Shown here: positions 22,213 to 32,190 of the stretch, in pieces
Layout: each line of letters begins with the position of its first letter
Numbering within the stretch: position 1 is the stretch's first letter
DNA from: Owenweeksia sp965214115
GTDB lineage: Bacteria; Bacteroidota; Bacteroidia; Flavobacteriales; Schleiferiaceae
Direction of reading: 5' to 3'
Assembly (NCBI GenBank): GCA_965214115.1
Contig: CBDCAU010000002.1
Coordinates: 186,001 to 250,000, forward strand
DNA: 64,000 nt
The notes under the pieces: generated by a model
The model's database searches: none
What the model was told of the DNA's origin: nothing
What the model saw: the letters and a program-made list of their open reading frames with translations, nothing else
Position numbers and translations under genes: made by a program

Positions 22213-24744
22213 TTAGTTTTTGTTTTTCCAATACACCACCCCCAACGGCGGCAACGTCATCGCCAACGAAAAATCCCGCCCGTGAGCGGGCAATTCCGCT
22301 GCCGAAATATCTTCTGAATGCACCGTGCCGCTCCCGCCAAAATCCTCCGCGTCGCTGTTGAAAATTTCCCGCCAAGGGCCGCCCGCCGGAACGCCGACTC
22401 GGTAGTTTTCCCTCGGCACGGGCGTGAAGTTGCACACCACCAAAACCCTTTCATTTTCGTTTTTCCCCTTTCGCAAAAATGAAATCACGCTGTTCGCCGA
22501 ATCGTTGATGTCAATCCATTCAAAACCAGCTTCTTCAAAACCTTGTTCGTACAGCGCTTTTTCGGTTTTGTAGAGTTGGTTCAGCGCGGCCAGTTCCCTT
22601 TGGATGCCTTGGTGCAGCGGATATTCGGTCAGGTGCCAATCCAAACTTTGGTCGTGGTTCCATTCGCTGGTCTGGCCAAACTCGCCGCCCATAAACAAAA
22701 GTTTGCCGCCGGGGTGGGCAAACATATAAGCGTACAGCGCGCGCAGGTTGGCAAAGCGCTGCCACTCGTCGCCCGTCATTTTGTCCAGCAGCGCGCCCTT
22801 GCCATACACCACTTCGTCGTGGGAGAGCGGCAGGACAAAATTTTCCGTAAAAGCGTAATAAATGCTGAACGTAATATCGTTCTGGTGGTGGCCACGATGG
22901 ACGGGGTCTTTTTGGAAATATTCCAAAGTGTCGTGCATCCAGCCCATCATCCATTTCATCCCAAAGCCGAGGCCGCCCAGATAAGTGGGCCGCGAAACGC
23001 TGGGCCAAGCGGTCGATTCTTCTGCAATAGTATAAACATCAGGGAATTGCGCGTACACCGCCTCGTTGAATTCCTTCAAAAACGAAATGGCCTCCAAATT
23101 TTCGCGGCGACCAAATTCGTTGGGCACCCACTCGCCCTCCTTGCGGGAATAATCCAGATAGAGCATACTGGCCACGGCGTCCACCCGCAGCCCGTCGGCG
23201 TGGTAGGCATCCAACCAAAAGAGCGCGTTGCTGATGAGAAAACTGCGCACCTCGTTGCGCCCATAGTTGAAAATGTAGCTTTTCCAATCGGGATGGTAGC
23301 CTTGGCGCGGATCGGAATGTTCATACAAATGGGTGCCGTCAAAATAGTGCAGCCCGTGCTGGTCGTTGGGAAAATGGGACGGCACCCAGTCCAGAATAAC
23401 GCCAATGCCCGCTTGGTGCAGCCGGTCGATGAGGTACATAAAATCCTGCGGGCTGCCGTAGCGGCTGCTGGGCGCAAAATAGCCGGTGATTTGGTAGCCC
23501 CAGCTCCCGTAAAACGGGTGTTCCGCCACCGGCATAAATTCCACGTGGGTGAAACCCAGTTCGTTCAGGTAATCGGGCAGTTGCTCCGCCAGTTCGCGGT
23601 AGGTCAGCATCCGGTCGTCCTCTTCGGGCTTGCGTTTCCAACTGCCGAGGTGCATCTCGTAAATGGACAGCGGCTGCGGCTGGTGGGCGGTCGCGCGGCG
23701 CTGTGCCAGCCACTTTTCGTCCTGCCAGTCGTTCTGCATTTCCCACACCACGGAGGCGGTCTGCGGCGGCGTTTCCCAGCGCATCGCAAAGGGGTCGCCT
23801 TTTTCGGTCTCAAAACCTTGATTATGGCTGCGGATGAAATATTTATACAAAGCGCCCTGCCGCACTTTCGGTATGAAAACCTCCCAAATTCCCGACCCGT
23901 CCAAACGGGGCTGCATCCGGTGGCGGCCGCGGTCCCACTCCTTGAAATCGCCGATGACCGACACCATCTCCGCGTTGGGCGCCCACACCGCAAAATACGT
24001 CCCCGCCTCGCCGCCAAACGTCATCGGGTGCGACCCCAGTTTTTTATATAAGTGATAGTGCTTGCCTTCTTTGAAAAGGTGGATATCGTAATCCGTAAAA
24101 AGCGTGGCGTGGGTAGCTTCCCCCACCTTTTTTTCGGTGGCTTTTCCTTTTTTGGAAGAAGATTTTCGCGCGGCGCGTTTGCCGACGGGCTCGGGTTTTT
24201 GCGCCAGTTGCTTGCCCACTTTTTTGGGGGTGGCGGCGGTTTTTGGGGCGGGTTTTTTTTCCTTTTCGGAAAGCTTGGTCTCCGGTTTTTCCGCCGTTTT
24301 TTTCTTGGCCGCCGTTTTGCCGCGCGGTTTCTTTGCAGATGATTCTTTCGCCTTCTCTATTTTTTCATCCGAAATTTCCTTTCCCTTGGCGGGCCTGTCC
24401 GCCGCAGCTTTACCCGTTTCCTTGGCGGGCCTGTCCGCCGGAGTTGACCCCTCGCTTTTCCCTGTTTCCTTGGCGGGCTTGTCCGCCGCAGCTTTACTTG
24501 ATTCCTTGGCGGAAGATTTTTGTGCTTTTTCTTTTTTGGATTGCGAAATTTCCTTTCCCTTGGCGGGCCTGTCCGCCGCAGCTTTACCCATTTCCTTGGC
24601 GGAAGATTTTTTCACCGCTTTTTCACCATCGTCTTTTTTGGCCGCCGCTTTCTTCTTCGTTTCCTTTTGAGACTTTTCCGCCGCGGCGGGAGATTTTTTC
24701 GTCTGCCCCTCCTTTTTCGGTTCGTCTTTCTTTTTTTTAGCCAT
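22213..24744 (-). CDS. glgB: 1,4-alpha-glucan branching enzyme with a long Lys/Ala-rich N-terminal tail
   Basis: Introduces alpha-1,6 branches into glucan (GH13_9). The enzyme begins near residue 205 with the CBM48 module ('SHPMTFGGEAGTYFAVWAPNAEM'), then the catalytic barrel: nucleophile Asp in 'DGLRVDAVASMLYLDYSR', acid Glu in 'TIAEESTAWPSVS', third carboxylate in 'LPLSHDEVVYGKG', and the C-terminal beta domain. Residues 1-200 are low-complexity Lys/Ala/Glu with about five copies of an 'AADRPAK'-like unit, unlike the usual branching-enzyme N-terminus. The start overlaps the stop of the TreS-maltokinase gene by 8 bases, placing glgB last in a glgE-treS/mak-glgB transcript. Confidence 0.94.
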   Translation of the reverse strand: MAKKKKDEPKKEGQTKKSPAAAEKSQKETKKKAAAKKDDGEKAVKKSSAKEMGKAAADRPAKGKEISQSKKEKAQKSSAKESSKAAADKPAKETGKSEGSTPADRPAKETGKAAADRPAKGKEISDEKIEKAKESSAKKPRGKTAAKKKTAEKPETKLSEKEKKPAPKTAATPKKVGKQLAQKPEPVGKRAARKSSSKKGKATEKKVGEATHATLFTDYDIHLFKEGKHYHLYKKLGSHPMTFGGEAGTYFAVWAPNAEMVSVIGDFKEWDRGRHRMQPRLDGSGIWEVFIPKVRQGALYKYFIRSHNQGFETEKGDPFAMRWETPPQTASVVWEMQNDWQDEKWLAQRRATAHQPQPLSIYEMHLGSWKRKPEEDDRMLTYRELAEQLPDYLNELGFTHVEFMPVAEHPFYGSWGYQITGYFAPSSRYGSPQDFMYLIDRLHQAGIGVILDWVPSHFPNDQHGLHYFDGTHLYEHSDPRQGYHPDWKSYIFNYGRNEVRSFLISNALFWLDAYHADGLRVDAVASMLYLDYSRKEGEWVPNEFGRRENLEAISFLKEFNEAVYAQFPDVYTIAEESTAWPSVSRPTYLGGLGFGMKWMMGWMHDTLEYFQKDPVHRGHHQNDITFSIYYAFTENFVLPLSHDEVVYGKGALLDKMTGDEWQRFANLRALYAYMFAHPGGKLLFMGGEFGQTSEWNHDQSLDWHLTEYPLHQGIQRELAALNQLYKTEKALYEQGFEEAGFEWIDINDSANSVISFLRKGKNENERVLVVCNFTPVPRENYRVGVPAGGPWREIFNSDAEDFGGSGTVHSEDISAAELPAHGRDFSLAMTLPPLGVVYWKNKN

Positions 24745-27700
24745 TGTGATTTTCTAAAATAGATTGGATGCCCCGCAGCGGAATCTTCGTCCAAGTGGGG
24801 CGGTTGTTCAGTTCGTAGTTCAGTTCGTACACCGCTTTTTCCAACAGGAAAGTGTCCAGCAGCAGTTTGAAATCCGCTTCGTCATCGGGCAAAAAACCAC
24901 CGCCCTGCGCGTGTTCGCGATAGCTCTGCAAAAACAGCCGCCCCACGATGTTGAACCAGCGCGCGGCCCATTCTTCGGCGGCGGGTTTGTCGGGGTGGTT
25001 TTCCAGCATCAGGCCAAAGGCGGCGTAGTGGAAAGACCGCAGCATCCCCGCCACGTCCCGCAGCGGCGAGCGCTTGAGCCGCCGTTCGCTGAACGCCCGC
25101 GCCGGCTCGCCTTCAAAATCGATGATCACGAAATCCTTCCCCGTCCACAGCACTTGACCCAAGTGGTAATCGCCGTGGTTGCGGATTTTCAGCGTGTCGA
25201 TTTTATGGTCGAAAATGTTTTTGAAGCGGTCCAGAATTTCGCCGCGCCGCCCCAGCACCGTTTCCGCTTCTTCCTTCATTTCGTCGGGCAGCTTTTTCAA
25301 GTTCTTTTTCAGGTTGTCAAAGGTGCTGCGCGTGAGCGATTGCAGGCTGGAATACAGCGAGCGCTGGTAGTGCAGCGAAAAGGCTTCGGGTTTAAAATCT
25401 TCATCATCGGATTCGTTGCTGGCCAAGGCGCGGTGCATCTCGGCGGTGCGCTGGCCGAGCAAGGCCACCATTTGCGGGGCGGCGCTGCCCAGCAGTTCTT
25501 GGGTGGTGTCGTCCAGTTCGTCGTAGTCCAGCGGCTGAGTCAGGTCGCCCGCCGGAGCGCCTTGGGTTTCGCTCTGGCTCAGCGCCCTTTCAAAATAGCG
25601 GTGTAAAACATCTTTAAAATATTCCCACGCATCGCCTTGGTTGGCCACCATTTTTTGCAGCATCGCCAGCACCATATTCTGCCGACCGCGCCCGCTCAGT
25701 TCCAGCGCCCCCGCAAATTGCGGCGAATGTTCAAACCGCGCTTTTTCCGAAAGGAAGCGCGTGATTTCCAGATCGGGGTTCAGCGCGCTGTCCAGCTTGC
25801 GGTAGATTTTCAAAAAATAATCTTGAGTGTAAATGATGGATGTGTTGCTCTGCTCGGCGTTCAGCACGCGGCTGCGGCTTTCTTCTTCCAACTGTGGGAG
25901 GTCGTTCGCGGCGTGGTAGCTCTCCATTTGCCCGCCCTTGTATTTCACCTTTTTTTGGGTCTGTATAAAATGGAAAAGCACGTTGCGGAATTGCTCGTTA
26001 TACACCGCATCGTAAAGCCAGCCCTCGGTTTCCTCCATCTGCAGCTCGGCCACTTTCCCCTTTTCGGGGATGTCCAAATTGTCCGTGGCATCACTCTTTT
26101 CCGCCAAGGCCAGCGGCAGTTGGTACATTTCGGGCAGGCCTTCATTGTAAGATACTTCTATTATAAAAATGGCCGCGTCCACATATTTGTTGGGAATTTC
26201 CACCACCGCCACCACGCTCATCGACTGCACCGCCCGCGCCTTGCCGCCAAACCAGCGGCAGCTTTTCAGATAGCTGGGCAGCACCTTGCGCTCCAGTTGC
26301 CGCAGTGGTTTTTCCTTTTGCAAATCCTTGAACTTTTCCACCTTCAAAGTGGGCAGCGCCGCCCGCTCGCCTTGGTCGTCGGTTTCTTTTTCCAATAAAA
26401 ACCAATAGTAGCCGTGCGGCCCCATCGTAAAAAGGTAGGGCGACTTGCCGATTTTCGGAAACTGGTTTTGGCTGAACATTTCCACGGGGTGCCAGTCTTC
26501 AAAATCGCGCAGTTCCAGCTCCGCCGCCTGCGGATAACGGGAGAGGTTGGCCAGCACCAAAATCGTTTCGTCTTCGTGGCGGCGCGTGTAGGCAATCACC
26601 TTGGCGTTGCTGGGCGACAAAAATTCGATGCTCCCCCGCCCGAACGCCTTGTACTTTTTCCGCATCGCGATGATGCGCTTCATCCACCACAGCAGCGAGC
26701 TGGGGTTCATTTGTTGCGCCTCCACGTTCACCGCCTCGTACCGGTATTCAGGGTCGATGATGACCGGCAAATACAATTTGTGCGGGTTGGCCGCGCTGAA
26801 TCCGGCGTTTTTGTTGGCGTCCCACTGCATCGGGGTACGCACGCCGTCGCGGTCGCCGAGGTAGTAATTGTCGCCCATCCCCAGCTCATCACCATAATAA
26901 ATAACGGGGGTGCCCGGCAGCGAAAACAGCAGCACGTTCATCAGTTCCATCTTGCTGCGGTTGTTTTCCAGCAGCGGGGCCAGCCGGTGGCGGATGCCCA
27001 CATTTATCTTGGCCTGCGCGTCTTTCGTATAAACTTTGTACATATAGTCGCGCTCCTCGTCGGTCACCATTTCGAGGGTCAGCTCGTCGTGGTTGCGCAA
27101 AAAAATCGCCCACTGGCAACTGTCGGGGATGTCCGGCGTCTGGTCGATGATGTCGGTAATCGGGTAGCGGTCTTCCATTTTCACGGCCATAAACATCCGC
27201 GGCATTATCGGGAAGTGGTAGTTCATATGGCATTCGTCGCCATTGCCGAAATAGGCCACCGAATCCTCCGGCCACATATTGGCTTCGGCCAGCAGCAGCT
27301 TGTTCTCAAAATTCTCGTCCACGTGCTTGCGCAGCTTCTTTAGGAATTTGTGCGTCTCCGGCAGGTTTTCGCAGTTCGTCCCCTCTCTTTCAAAAAGATA
27401 AGGCACGGCATCGAGGCGGAAACCGTCCACGCCCATTTTCAGCCAATAATCCAAAACCTTGAACACCTCCTTTTGCACCTGCGGATTATCATAATTCAAA
27501 TCTGGCTGGTGCGAAAAAAAGCGGTGCCAGTAGTAGGATTTGGCCACGGGGTCCCAGCTCCAGTTGCTGGGTTCGGTATCGGTAAAAATGATGCGGACAT
27601 CGCTGTATTTGTTGGGATCGTCGCTCCATACGTAAAAATCCCGCTCCGGCGAACCCGCCGCCGCCCGCCGCGCCCGCTGAAACCACGGGTGCTGGTCGGA

Positions 27701-28066
27701 AGTGTGGTTGATGACCAGTTCCGTGATCACCTTCAAATCCCGCTTGTGCGCCTCTTTTATAAATTTTTTAAAAACCTTGATGTCGCCGTAGCTGGGGTTG
27801 ATGGTGTAATAATCGGCAATGTCGTAGCCGTCATCCCGCAAAGGCGACGGGTAAAACGGCAGCAGCCAAATCGCCGTCACGCCCAAATCTTGCAGGTAAT
27901 CCAGCTTTTGCAAAAGCCCCGTAAAATCCCCGATGCCGTCGCCGTTGCTGTCGTAAAACGCCTTGATGTGCAACTCGTAAATCAGCGCATCCTTATACCA
28001 CAGCGGGTCGTCGCCATTGGTAGTTTGCGCTTTGGGTTTTTGTTTTTTTTGAGATGGGTTTTGCAT
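24737..28066 (-). CDS. Trehalose synthase / maltokinase fusion (TreS-Mak)
   Basis: 1109 residues. Residues 20-560 are a GH13_16 trehalose synthase that interconverts trehalose and maltose: 'YELHIKAFYDSNGDGIGDF', nucleophile Asp in 'GFRLDAVPYL' (about residue 220), acid Glu in 'LLAEANMWPED', Asp in 'FLRNHDELTLEM', and 'DRDGVRTPMQWD'. Residues 600-1109 are a Pep2-type maltokinase ('LPSYLKSCRWFGGKARAVQS', kinase core 'IRNHGDYHLGQVLWTGKDF' and 'IDFEGEP') that phosphorylates maltose to maltose-1-phosphate. The product feeds GlgE, encoded just upstream. The fusion is known in GlgE-pathway bacteria. A repeat B element fills the 134-nt gap to glgE. Confidence 0.94.
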   Translation of the reverse strand: MQNPSQKKQKPKAQTTNGDDPLWYKDALIYELHIKAFYDSNGDGIGDFTGLLQKLDYLQDLGVTAIWLLPFYPSPLRDDGYDIADYYTINPSYGDIKVFKKFIKEAHKRDLKVITELVINHTSDQHPWFQRARRAAAGSPERDFYVWSDDPNKYSDVRIIFTDTEPSNWSWDPVAKSYYWHRFFSHQPDLNYDNPQVQKEVFKVLDYWLKMGVDGFRLDAVPYLFEREGTNCENLPETHKFLKKLRKHVDENFENKLLLAEANMWPEDSVAYFGNGDECHMNYHFPIMPRMFMAVKMEDRYPITDIIDQTPDIPDSCQWAIFLRNHDELTLEMVTDEERDYMYKVYTKDAQAKINVGIRHRLAPLLENNRSKMELMNVLLFSLPGTPVIYYGDELGMGDNYYLGDRDGVRTPMQWDANKNAGFSAANPHKLYLPVIIDPEYRYEAVNVEAQQMNPSSLLWWMKRIIAMRKKYKAFGRGSIEFLSPSNAKVIAYTRRHEDETILVLANLSRYPQAAELELRDFEDWHPVEMFSQNQFPKIGKSPYLFTMGPHGYYWFLLEKETDDQGERAALPTLKVEKFKDLQKEKPLRQLERKVLPSYLKSCRWFGGKARAVQSMSVVAVVEIPNKYVDAAIFIIEVSYNEGLPEMYQLPLALAEKSDATDNLDIPEKGKVAELQMEETEGWLYDAVYNEQFRNVLFHFIQTQKKVKYKGGQMESYHAANDLPQLEEESRSRVLNAEQSNTSIIYTQDYFLKIYRKLDSALNPDLEITRFLSEKARFEHSPQFAGALELSGRGRQNMVLAMLQKMVANQGDAWEYFKDVLHRYFERALSQSETQGAPAGDLTQPLDYDELDDTTQELLGSAAPQMVALLGQRTAEMHRALASNESDDEDFKPEAFSLHYQRSLYSSLQSLTRSTFDNLKKNLKKLPDEMKEEAETVLGRRGEILDRFKNIFDHKIDTLKIRNHGDYHLGQVLWTGKDFVIIDFEGEPARAFSERRLKRSPLRDVAGMLRSFHYAAFGLMLENHPDKPAAEEWAARWFNIVGRLFLQSYREHAQGGGFLPDDEADFKLLLDTFLLEKAVYELNYELNNRPTWTKIPLRGIQSILENHNG

Positions 28067-28104
28067 TGTTTTTTGTTAAAAAAAAGTTTTAAGCCCCCTG
28101 TTTA

Positions 28105-28194
28105 AGCCCCCTAACCCCCAAAGGGGGAACAGCTACACACTCTGCATAACCGCCCCGTGTAGCTCAAGTCCCCCTTTGGGGGATTTAGGGGGCT
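28105..28194. repeat. Repeat B: inverted pair with hairpin core, between glgE and treS-mak
   Basis: The right arm 28157-28194 reads GTGTAGCTCAAGTCC-CCCTTTGGGGG-ATTTAGGGGGCT. The left arm 28105-28138 is close to its reverse complement (AGCCCCCTAA...AGCTACAC). The right-arm outline recurs at 32191-32232 with a different palindromic centre. No coding capacity. Confidence 0.75.
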
Positions 28195-28200
28195 GGGGAT

Positions 28201-30189
28201 TCAAGGGGCCACACTCCCCTCCACCCTAAAAATATGCGCCGGCATCACCTGCGGGTGCAGCTCCACGTAGTTCCAGCCCGTGCCCCAGTTGTAGCGGCTG
28301 CCATTCAGCAGGTCGTGCACGGCAAAGGTTTCGCCTTCCCGCATTTCCAAAAATTTCAGCGGCAGTTGCACCCAGCCGCTTTGCGTGTGGTGCGGGTCCA
28401 GATTGATGATGACGATGATGCGGTTCTGCTTTTCCCAATCGGTTTTGGCAAAACACAAAAGCTGCGGGTTGGCGCATTCGCAAAATTCAATGTGCCAAGT
28501 GCTTTGCAGCGCAGCGTTTTCGCGGCGGATTTTGTTCACCGCCGTGATGGTTTCGCTGGTGCGGGTGCGGCGCTGCCAGTCCCAGTGTTTCAGTTCGTAC
28601 TTTTCGTTGTCGATGTATTCTTCCTTATTGGGATAGGGTTCGTTGAGGCCAAACTCGAACACCGGTCCGTAAATGCCATAATTGCTGGAAAGCGTGGCCG
28701 CCATTATCAACCGCGCCAAAAAAGCCGACTCCGGCTGGCGCTCCAGCGAAATGGGCAAAATGTCCGGCGTGTTCGGCCAAAAGTTGGGGCGGAAATATTC
28801 GCGCAATTCGGTCTGCGTCAGCTCGCGCATATATTCTTGGATTTCCTCTGCGGTGTTGCGCCACGTAAAATAGGTGTAGGATTGCGTGAAGCCGATTTTG
28901 GCCAGTTTTTCCATAATGCGCGGCCGCGTAAAGGCTTCCGCCAAAAAGATGACCTCCGGATTTTTGCGGTGCACCTCCTCAATCAGCCACTCCCAAAAGC
29001 GGAACGGCTTGGTGTGCGGATTGTCCACCCGAAAGATTTTCACGCCTTTGGCAATCCAAAAATCGACGATGCTTTTCAGTTCCTCCCACAGGTTTTCCCA
29101 GTCTTCGGTTTCAAAGTCGATGGGCAAAACGTCTTGGTATTTCTTCGGCGGGTTTTCGGCGTACTGCACCGTGCCGTCCGGCCGCCACTTGAACCATTCG
29201 GGATGTTCCTTCACATAGGGATGGTCAGGCGAGCATTGGATGGCAAAGTCCAGCGCGATTTCGATGCCGTGGTCTTTCGCGCTTTTCACCAGTTTTTTGA
29301 AATCTTTCATATCGCCCAGTTCGGGGTGGATGGCCTTGTGGCCGCCCTCCTTGCCGCCGATGGCCCACGGTGATCCCACGTCGCCCGCCTCGGCGGTGGT
29401 GGCGTTGTTGCGCCCTTTGCGGTGGCTTTCGCCGATGGGGTGGATGGGCGGTAAATACAGCACGTCAAAACCCATTTCGGCGATGCGCGACAGGCGTTTT
29501 TCCACGCCTTTAAAAGTCCCGTGCCGCCCCGCCACATCGCTGGCCGAGCGCGGAAAAAGCTCGTACCACGCGCTGAACGCCGCCTTCTTCCGGTCTACTT
29601 CCACGCGGAAGGTTTTATAAAATGTCTTGGAAAATTCTTCGTCTTGGGTACGCCGCATCACTTCCTGCACTTCCGGCAGTTGCGCCTGCTCGGCCGCCAT
29701 TTTTTCGTTTTTTCCTTTACGGAAATTTTGCGCCCATTTTTCCAGCTTTTTTTTGTCGGCGGCTTTGGCGCGCCCCGCCGCTTCTTCCAGCAGGTTCGCG
29801 CCTATTTCCAGTTCGGTTTTCAAATCCTGCCCCGCCTCGGCTTTTTTTTCCAAGCCCGCCGCCCAAGTGCCGTAGTAGTTTATAAATGCCTTTATCGTGT
29901 ATTCGTATTCGCCTTCCTTATCGGGAATGAAAACCGCCGCCCAGCGGTCGTTCCCCAAAAATTCCATCGGTTGTTCTTTCCACTTTGGCGGCTTCTGGTT
30001 TTTGGCGCTGGGCTTGGGCAGTTTGCGGTACTGCAGGGTGGCGCCCACCTTGTCGTGGCCGTCGGTGAAGATGTCCGCCTGCACCCGCACCGCCTCGCCC
30101 ACCGTGCGTTTTATCGGGTAGTCGCCGCCGTCAATCTGCGGTTTCACGTTTTCGATGGTCGCGCGCTTTTGTCCTTCCCAATGCTTCAT
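28201..30189 (-). CDS. glgE: Alpha-1,4-glucan:maltose-1-phosphate maltosyltransferase (GlgE)
   Basis: 662 residues, the normal GlgE length. It transfers maltosyl units from maltose-1-phosphate to growing alpha-1,4-glucan (GH13_3). The N-terminal signature 'IENVKPQIDGGDYPIKRTVGE' and 'VQADIFTDGHDKVGATLQYR' is characteristic. Catalytic Asp is in 'VKIFRVDNPHTKPFRFWEW', Glu in 'VIFLAEAFTRP', and substrate-contact residues in 'LPPIHPIGESHRKGRNN'. It is first in the minus-strand glgE-treS/mak-glgB set and divergent from treZ, with 117 bases between the two starts that must hold both promoters. Confidence 0.95.
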   Translation of the reverse strand: MKHWEGQKRATIENVKPQIDGGDYPIKRTVGEAVRVQADIFTDGHDKVGATLQYRKLPKPSAKNQKPPKWKEQPMEFLGNDRWAAVFIPDKEGEYEYTIKAFINYYGTWAAGLEKKAEAGQDLKTELEIGANLLEEAAGRAKAADKKKLEKWAQNFRKGKNEKMAAEQAQLPEVQEVMRRTQDEEFSKTFYKTFRVEVDRKKAAFSAWYELFPRSASDVAGRHGTFKGVEKRLSRIAEMGFDVLYLPPIHPIGESHRKGRNNATTAEAGDVGSPWAIGGKEGGHKAIHPELGDMKDFKKLVKSAKDHGIEIALDFAIQCSPDHPYVKEHPEWFKWRPDGTVQYAENPPKKYQDVLPIDFETEDWENLWEELKSIVDFWIAKGVKIFRVDNPHTKPFRFWEWLIEEVHRKNPEVIFLAEAFTRPRIMEKLAKIGFTQSYTYFTWRNTAEEIQEYMRELTQTELREYFRPNFWPNTPDILPISLERQPESAFLARLIMAATLSSNYGIYGPVFEFGLNEPYPNKEEYIDNEKYELKHWDWQRRTRTSETITAVNKIRRENAALQSTWHIEFCECANPQLLCFAKTDWEKQNRIIVIINLDPHHTQSGWVQLPLKFLEMREGETFAVHDLLNGSRYNWGTGWNYVELHPQVMPAHIFRVEGSVAP

Positions 30190-30306
30190 TTTCGTGTCAG
30201 GATATTTTTTTTTATAAAAAATTGAATATTAGCAGAACGAATGTAGGCCGAAGTGGTTTAGAGAATTCTAATATTTTTTTTGAAACACGCATCTATTCGC
30301 ATTGAT

Positions 30307-32118
30307 ATGACAAGGCAAACGGGCGCTTTTCCCACGGGCAAAAATCGCTGGAGATTCACAGTTTATGCCCCCTTTCGGGAAAAAGTGCAGGTGGAAACCG
30401 ATGGTGACAATCCGCGCAAGTACGACTTGCAAAAAACCGAAAACGGCTATTGGCAAGCGGAGCTGGAAACCCAGTCGGATATGAGCTACCGTTATATCTT
30501 GGATGCGGACGCGGAACGCCCCGACCCCGCCGCGCGCCGCCAGCCGGAAGGCGTGCACGGCTGGTCGCAACTCTACGCCCCCGATGATTTTCAATGGGAT
30601 GAAAACGGTTGGCAAAATCCCGAGTTGAAGGATTATATCATTTATGAAATCCACACCGGTACTTTTTCGCAAGAAGGCACTTTCGAGGGCATCATATCCA
30701 AGCTGGACGAACTGAAAGAGCTGGGCGTAACCGCGCTGGAAATTATGCCCGTTTCGCCCTTTCCCGATGGGCGCAACTGGGGCTACGACGGGGTGTATCC
30801 CTACGCCGTGCAGGAAAGCTACGGCGGCCCCGACGGCCTGAAAAAACTGGTGAACGCCTGCCACCAAAAAGGGCTGGCGGTCATCCTCGATGTGGTATAT
30901 AACCACTTGGGGCCGGAGGGGAATTACCTCCACGATTTCGGTCCTTTTTTTACTGAAAAATACAAGACGCCGTGGGGCGCGGCGCTCAATTTTGACGATG
31001 CCCACAGCGACCACGTCCGTGCGTTTTTTACCAGCACGGTGCGGCAATGGCTGGAGGAATTCCGCATCGACGCGCTGCGGCTGGATGCGGTACACGCCAT
31101 CTTGGACAGCGGCCCCACCCACCTTCTCAAAGCAATGCGAAAAGTAGCCGACGAAGTGGAAAAATCCACCGGCCGCCGCCACTACCTCATCGCGGAAAGC
31201 GACCAAAACGACGTAAAACTTTTGAATCCCTACAAAAAGGGCGGCTACGGGCTGGACGCGCAGTGGGCGGACGATTTCCACCACGCCATCCACACCTTGG
31301 CCACGGGCGAAAACAAGGGATACTACGCCGATTACGGGCGGGTGGAAGATTTGGCGAAAGCCTTCCGCCAAGCTTTTATTTACGATGGGAAATATTCGCC
31401 GCACCGCGAAAAAACGGTGGGCACCAACCCGCGCCAGCAGCCGCCGGAAAAATTTGTGGTCTGCATCCAAAACCACGACCAAGTGGGCAACCGGATGCTG
31501 GGCGAGCGGCTATCGCAGTTGGTCAGTTTTGAGATGCAGAAACTGGCGGCGGGGCTGCTGCTGGTGTCGCCCTACACGCCGCTGCTTTTTATGGGCGAAG
31601 AATACGCCGCCGATTCGCCCTTCCAATATTTTGTGAGCCACGGCGACCCCAAGCTGGTAAAAGCCGTGCGGGAAGGCCGCGCCCGCGAATTTGAATCCTT
31701 TGAATGGGAAGGCGAAGTGCCCGACCCGCAGGCGCAGGAAACCTTTGACCGCTCCAAGTTGCGCCGCGACTGGCAAGGCAATCCCGAAAAGGAAGCGATG
31801 CGGGATTTTTATAAATACCTGATTGCGGAACGGAAAAAAGGCACGTTCCACGCTTTCCGCAAATACAAACTGGAAACCGAGGCCGACGAAGAAAACCGCT
31901 GCCTGCTGCTGCGCACCCCCAAGGAAGTGTCCGACCCGCTGCTGGCCGTTGCCAATTTCAGCGCAAGCGCCCAAAAATTGACCTTGCCCGATGATGAAAA
32001 TTGGCAGTTGCTCTTCACCTCCGCCGCTGAAAAATGGGCCGGTTCAGGTTTCGATTTTTTTGATGAAAAAGAAGTGGATATTTCAGCGGAAAGTTTGATG
32101 GTTTTTGGTAAAATTTAA
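30307..32118 (+). CDS. treZ: Malto-oligosyltrehalose trehalohydrolase
   Basis: Releases trehalose from the ends of malto-oligosyltrehalose made by TreY (GH13_10). 603 residues from ATG 30307; a TTG at 30280 is the only longer option. A CBM48-like N-terminus ('RWRFTVYAPFREKVQVE') is followed by the barrel: 'YEIHTGTFSQEGTFEGI', 'WGYDGVYPYAVQESYGG', nucleophile Asp in 'IDALRLDAVHAI', acid Glu in 'HYLIAESDQND', and 'CIQNHDQVGNR'. First gene of the plus-strand treZ-GH57-treY-malQ set. A repeat B copy sits between it and the next gene. Confidence 0.94.
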   Translation: MTRQTGAFPTGKNRWRFTVYAPFREKVQVETDGDNPRKYDLQKTENGYWQAELETQSDMSYRYILDADAERPDPAARRQPEGVHGWSQLYAPDDFQWDENGWQNPELKDYIIYEIHTGTFSQEGTFEGIISKLDELKELGVTALEIMPVSPFPDGRNWGYDGVYPYAVQESYGGPDGLKKLVNACHQKGLAVILDVVYNHLGPEGNYLHDFGPFFTEKYKTPWGAALNFDDAHSDHVRAFFTSTVRQWLEEFRIDALRLDAVHAILDSGPTHLLKAMRKVADEVEKSTGRRHYLIAESDQNDVKLLNPYKKGGYGLDAQWADDFHHAIHTLATGENKGYYADYGRVEDLAKAFRQAFIYDGKYSPHREKTVGTNPRQQPPEKFVVCIQNHDQVGNRMLGERLSQLVSFEMQKLAAGLLLVSPYTPLLFMGEEYAADSPFQYFVSHGDPKLVKAVREGRAREFESFEWEGEVPDPQAQETFDRSKLRRDWQGNPEKEAMRDFYKYLIAERKKGTFHAFRKYKLETEADEENRCLLLRTPKEVSDPLLAVANFSASAQKLTLPDDENWQLLFTSAAEKWAGSGFDFFDEKEVDISAESLMVFGKI

Positions 32119-32190
32119 ACTAAAAAAAAAATTGTTTTCAAGATAAAAATCTTAGCCATTTTTCTATAAAAATAATCTTCTAAAAAGTAT

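Noticed and set aside
26414..27343. Long plus-strand ORFs opposite treS-mak, glgB and the other glucan genes
   Set aside because: GC-rich third positions keep the antisense frames open. The products are His/Arg/Val-rich with no motifs.
30190..30306. Defined promoters in the glgE/treZ divergent gap
   Set aside because: AT-rich and surely regulatory, but no TAnnTTTG element at a sensible distance could be fixed on either strand.
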